DNA of 64,000 nt from Bradyrhizobium archetypum (lineage in GTDB: Bacteria; Pseudomonadota; Alphaproteobacteria; Rhizobiales; Xanthobacteraceae). Below the pieces are notes generated by a model. The model saw only the letters and a program-made list of their open reading frames with translations, made no database searches and was not told where the DNA came from. This document shows positions 60,959-64,000 of this stretch, in pieces (positions within the stretch are counted from its first letter, which is position 1; each line of letters starts with the position of its first letter). The position numbers and the translations under genes were made by a program. The DNA lies in the NCBI RefSeq assembly GCF_013114835.1, contig NZ_JAAVLW010000009.1, positions 1-64,000 on the forward strand, written 5' to 3'.

Positions 60959-61846
60959 TCAGTCGAGCCGGTAGACGCGCAAAGCTGTCGTTCGCAGAAC
61001 GGCATCGCGTTGATCCGTGGCAAGCGAAGCTGTTGCGGCGAGAAAGGCGTCGATCAGTTCACGATAAGTCGTCCAGAGCTTTTCGATCGGAAAATTAGAG
61101 CCGAACAGGCAGCGATCGGCGCCGAACATCGCAACCGTCTCGTTGAGGATGCTGGCGATGTGCGCGGGATCGTTGCGGTGGATGAAGGTGCCGAGGCCGG
61201 AAAGTTTTGCGACGATATTCGGGCAGGCTGCGAGCCGGGTCATTCCGGCGCGCCACGCAGACCGTCCCTGCGGCGAAAGGTCTTCCAGCATGCCGGCGTG
61301 CTGCAGGATGAAGGTGACATCGGGACAGGCCTCGGCGAGGCCGGCGGCATCCGCCATCTGTGGCGCGAACACCTGCAAGTCGAAGCTGAAACCATAGTCG
61401 GCAAGCCGCGCGACGTTACGGCGGATTTTCGGATCGGCGCAGAGGTCTGGCCGGGCCGCAAAGCGATAGAGCGGGTTGTCGTGCCAATGCAGTTGCATCC
61501 GCACGCCGCGCACCAACGGATAGCGCGCCAGACGATCCAATTGCGGTCGAACGTCATCGACGTTGAAATCAGCATAGGAAACAATGGCGTGCGGCCAGCC
61601 ATGGTCCTTTACAGTCTCTTGCACCCAGGCCGTTTCCTCCTCGAAGCGATCATTGGCCCAGTTGGTCTGCACATAGACCGAGCGTGTGACGCCGGAGTCG
61701 GCGAGGTCGCCGAGATATTCCTGGATCGGATAGTCGCGACGGATCGGCTCGTAGGGGCCAAAGATGCGCGGCTGCATCGGGCCGATCAGCCAGGGCAGGT
61801 CGGCCTGGCGCCAGATATGATGATGGGCATCGACGATTTCGGTCAC
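60959..61846 (-). CDS. Amidohydrolase-family lactonase-like TIM-barrel hydrolase
   Basis: A 295-residue metal-dependent hydrolase of the COG3618 type. The HxH of the first strand is in VDAHHHIWRQADLPWL, later ligands in VRMQLHWHDN and FILQHAGMLEDLS, and the Asp in FGADRCLFGSNFPIEKLW. The group includes L-fucono- and L-rhamnono-lactonases and 2-pyrone-4,6-dicarboxylate lactonase. Its start overlaps the stop of the CoxE-like gene (4 bases), so it is in the same operon as MoxR and CoxE. Confidence 0.88.
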   Translation of the reverse strand: MTEIVDAHHHIWRQADLPWLIGPMQPRIFGPYEPIRRDYPIQEYLGDLADSGVTRSVYVQTNWANDRFEEETAWVQETVKDHGWPHAIVSYADFNVDDVRPQLDRLARYPLVRGVRMQLHWHDNPLYRFAARPDLCADPKIRRNVARLADYGFSFDLQVFAPQMADAAGLAEACPDVTFILQHAGMLEDLSPQGRSAWRAGMTRLAACPNIVAKLSGLGTFIHRNDPAHIASILNETVAMFGADRCLFGSNFPIEKLWTTYRELIDAFLAATASLATDQRDAVLRTTALRVYRLD

Positions 61847-62961
61847 GCGGCCTTCCTTTGTCCGAGCGAGAGCACATGAGAGACGATCGCGGCGGTGGAT
61901 CCGCCGTCGACCAGATCGTCCACGAAATGACGGATCGCGATCAGCGCTTCGGTTTGCGGCTGAAAGGCGGGGCCATTCGCCAGCGGTGTCAGCCAGCTCA
62001 GCCGCCAGGCGCGCCGTGACAATTTTGCGACGGCGTCGCGCAACGCAGAGGGATCGCCGCGCTCGAGGCCGTCAGAGAGAATGACCACCGCAGCACCCCG
62101 CGCATAACCACCGAAGCGAGGCACCGCCAGAAACGCCTGCAGCGCATCGCCGATCCTTGTGCCACCATCCCAGTCGCTAACGAGATGGGCAGCCGCCGAC
62201 AGGGCCTGCTCGCGGCGCTTAAGACGGAGTGCGCGGGTAACGCGGGTGAGGCGGGTGCCGAAGGTGAATACCTCGACATTAGGAGCCGCATGCACCACGG
62301 CGTGCGCGAGCTTCATGTTGTCGTCGGTCCGTTCCTTCATCGAACCGGAGACATCGATCAGCAACAACACCTTGCGCGGGCGGCTGCGCCGCTTCAGCCG
62401 TCCGAGCCGCAGCACCTCGCCGTCGTTGCGTACGCTTTCGCGCAAGGTGCGGCGTAGATCGGCCCACGGCCCGCGGCGGGCGCGCATGCGCCGGTGGCCG
62501 CGGCGTCGCGGCAGGCGCGCGGGTGCTTCGCGTGAGAGCCGTCGCAAGGCGTCGCCAGTGGCGCCCGGCGCGAAGCGCCGTTCGACCAGCGCTTCCGCGC
62601 GCGCCGCGGCAAGCCCGGATTGGTTGGCCTCATCAGCCAGCAATGTTTCGTCTTCGCCGCGGCCTTGCTCCTGCAGGCGAACCACTTCCTCGTCTTCCGC
62701 GCCGGCATGATCGACCGTTTCGCTGCCGAGGAAATGGAGGTCGAACAGCCGATCATAGGTCGCGCGCCGCTCGGGCGGCGGGGCGAGCGTCGCCAGCCCG
62801 GCCTGCCGGATCGCTTCCATGCTGCGCGGTCCCAATAGTTCGATAGCGGCCAGGAAAGCTGTTGTCTGTTCCGGCGCCACGGCAAAGCCATTGGCGCGCA
62901 ACAGAGCGACAAAGGACACGAAGACACTGATAGCACGCGGTAGCTGAAGCTCGTTGTTCAC
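61843..62961 (-). CDS. CoxE-like von Willebrand factor A domain protein
   Basis: A 372-residue protein. The C-terminal VWA domain (about 195-365) has the MIDAS motif LLIDVSGSMKERTDDNMKLAHAV, and the middle is very Arg-rich (RLPRRRGHRRMRARRGP). It starts with GTG at 62961 overlapping the MoxR stop (GTGA). In the carbon-monoxide dehydrogenase system the MoxR-type CoxD and VWA protein CoxE insert sulfur and copper into the molybdenum cofactor of CoxL. A similar maturation role for the Mo hydroxylase encoded upstream is likely. Confidence 0.88.
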   Translation of the reverse strand: MNNELQLPRAISVFVSFVALLRANGFAVAPEQTTAFLAAIELLGPRSMEAIRQAGLATLAPPPERRATYDRLFDLHFLGSETVDHAGAEDEEVVRLQEQGRGEDETLLADEANQSGLAAARAEALVERRFAPGATGDALRRLSREAPARLPRRRGHRRMRARRGPWADLRRTLRESVRNDGEVLRLGRLKRRSRPRKVLLLIDVSGSMKERTDDNMKLAHAVVHAAPNVEVFTFGTRLTRVTRALRLKRREQALSAAAHLVSDWDGGTRIGDALQAFLAVPRFGGYARGAAVVILSDGLERGDPSALRDAVAKLSRRAWRLSWLTPLANGPAFQPQTEALIAIRHFVDDLVDGGSTAAIVSHVLSLGQRKAA

Positions 62962-63839
62962 GCGGCGGCCTCCGCAATCAGCGCGTCGAGCCGGCCAGAA
63001 ATGAAGGTGAGATCCTCCTCGTCCTTGAGCGCGACCCCAATCGAGCGCTTGAAGGCATCCGGCCAGCGCGCGCCGCGCGCGTGTAATAGTGTTGCCGCTT
63101 CGGCCCAATCCACAGCTTCGGCAATGCCCGGAGCCTTGCTGAGCGGCTCGCGCCGGAGTTTGCCGACGGCGGCGACGACGGCACGTGCCGTCGATTCGGC
63201 GACGCTCGACGCCCGCAACATCACGATGCGCGCCTCGCGCTCTGCGGTGGGGTACTCGATCCAGTGATAGACGCAGCGGCGGCGCAGCGCTTCGTGTAGA
63301 TCGCGGGTGCGGTTGGAGGTCAGCACGACGGCGGGGCGCTCGGCCGCGCGCACGGTGCCGCGTTCAGGGATCGATATCTGAAAGTCGGAAAGGAATTCGA
63401 GCAGGAATGCCTCGAATTCCTGGTCGGCGCGGTCGATTTCATCGATCAGCAGCACGGTGGAGTCTGGTGCACGCAGCGCGGCGAGCATTGGCCGTTCGAT
63501 CAGAAACGTCTCGCCATAGATATCGATGCTTTCCTCGCCGGCCTGGCGGATTGCGAGCATCTGGCGCGGATAGTTCCACTCGTAGAGCGCCGCTGATGCG
63601 TCGATGCCTTCATAACATTGCAGGCGGATCAGGCGGCGGCCGAGCACAGCGGCGATCGCCTTGGCCGCTTCGGTCTTGCCGACGCCCGGCGCGCCCTCAA
63701 GCAGCAGCGGCTTGCCGAGCGCAAGCGCGAGATAGGAGGCCGTCGCGAGGCCCTCGTCGGCGAGGTAATAGGCGGTCCGCAACGCCCTTTCGAGCGCCTC
63801 CGGGCTATCGATGCCGACGATGTTTGAGCGGACCGTCAT
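62958..63839 (-). CDS. MoxR-family AAA ATPase (CoxD-like)
   Basis: A 293-residue AAA ATPase. Walker A is GAPGVGKTEAAKA (about 52-60), Walker B is STVLLIDEIDRADQEFEAFLLEFLSD, and the sensor and arginine-finger region is LTSNRTRDLHEALRRRCVYHWIEYP. It is coupled to the CoxE-like gene by a GTGA overlap and follows the Mo-hydroxylase large-subunit gene by 9 bases. MoxR-VWA pairs act as chaperones that mature metal enzymes. Confidence 0.92.
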   Translation of the reverse strand: MTVRSNIVGIDSPEALERALRTAYYLADEGLATASYLALALGKPLLLEGAPGVGKTEAAKAIAAVLGRRLIRLQCYEGIDASAALYEWNYPRQMLAIRQAGEESIDIYGETFLIERPMLAALRAPDSTVLLIDEIDRADQEFEAFLLEFLSDFQISIPERGTVRAAERPAVVLTSNRTRDLHEALRRRCVYHWIEYPTAEREARIVMLRASSVAESTARAVVAAVGKLRREPLSKAPGIAEAVDWAEAATLLHARGARWPDAFKRSIGVALKDEEDLTFISGRLDALIAEAAA

Positions 63840-63848
63840 GGAAAAACC

Positions 63849-64000
63849 TCAGCGCCGCGCCTGCGGCCGTGCGCCGCCCTGGGCCTTAATCGCGCGCAGC
63901 ACTTTTTCCGGCGTGATCGGCAGTTCATCCATCCGCACGCCGACGGCATTGAAGATGGCGTTGGCAACCGCGGGCAGCACGGGATTGGCGCACATCTCGC
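63849..64000 (-). CDS. Xanthine dehydrogenase/CoxL-family molybdopterin-binding subunit, C-terminus (partial)
   Basis: The last 49 or so codons and the TGA are in the window; the rest lies beyond 64000. The visible residues MCANPVLPAVANAIFNAVGV and then DELPITPEKVLRAI are the characteristic C-terminal ending of xanthine dehydrogenase-family large subunits. The family includes CO dehydrogenase CoxL, aldehyde and isoquinoline oxidoreductases. The substrate cannot be told without the active-site loop. MoxR and CoxE-like genes follow directly. Confidence 0.85.
   Translation of the reverse strand, partial: EMCANPVLPAVANAIFNAVGVRMDELPITPEKVLRAIKAQGGARPQARR

Overview
The window comes from a high-G+C alphaproteobacterium. 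Everything in it fits Bradyrhizobium or a close relative in the Nitrobacteraceae. It holds ctrA, a cheA-W-Y-B-R cluster, flagellar fliI/fliJ/flhA, an OpgC-type protein and DUF1236, DUF6894 and DUF1488 proteins. It also holds several families of intergenic palindromic repeats that I recognise as typical of that genus, and EcfG-type promoters (GGAAC-N16/17-CGTT). The species call is an inference; no rRNA, tRNA or CRISPR array was seen.

Layout. 1-3128: chemotaxis operon (cheA tail, cheW, cheY, cheB, cheR). 3278-5270: a convergent DUF350 / DUF1190-like / glutathionylspermidine-synthase-like operon. 5435-13000: cell cycle and flagellum (ctrA divergent from fliI-fliJ, then an ECF sigma / anti-sigma pair, a 68-residue stress-type membrane protein, and flhA). 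13000-20000: a repeat-rich stretch with small hypothetical genes, an OpgC-family membrane protein and a Na/phosphate-cotransporter family protein. 20295-32595: mixed accessory genes, namely a GNAT protein, an AI-2E/PerM transporter, an MFS transporter, a decayed mercury-resistance locus, DUF4864, DUF1488, cupin, LysR, enoyl-CoA hydratase, a tautomerase/TetR divergent pair, a hybrid histidine kinase with an ethylene-receptor-like sensor, and a PIMT-like methyltransferase.

32746-40502 is an amine/amino-acid utilisation region. Two XRE-cupin regulators flank an omega-aminotransferase and a D-amino-acid dehydrogenase, followed by an amino-acid ABC importer and an FAD-dependent amine oxidase. 40613-45400: a DUF1236 protein, gamma-glutamyltransferase, a Crp/Fnr regulator, DUF6894 and a fragment resembling a ChaC-type gamma-glutamylcyclotransferase. 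45490-51400: a catabolic cluster with a phytanoyl-CoA-dioxygenase-like protein, a Baeyer-Villiger-monooxygenase/esterase fusion, a LysR regulator and an orphan TctC-type binding protein. Then come TenA (51491-52159) and a MacAB-like ABC export operon (52229-56382). 56744-64000 is a minus-strand catabolic series: oxidoreductase, FMN reductase, SMP-30/isochorismatase fusion, MBL-fold lactonase, amidohydrolase, CoxE-like VWA protein, MoxR ATPase and the C-terminus of a CoxL/xanthine-dehydrogenase large subunit.

The most unusual items are four. The ethylene-receptor-like kinase has Arg where the copper-ligand His is expected. The BVMO-esterase fusion has an altered fingerprint His. The SMP-30/isochorismatase fusion has Ser in place of the catalytic Cys. 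The mer locus keeps its operator, but merT is truncated and merR is doubly frameshifted.
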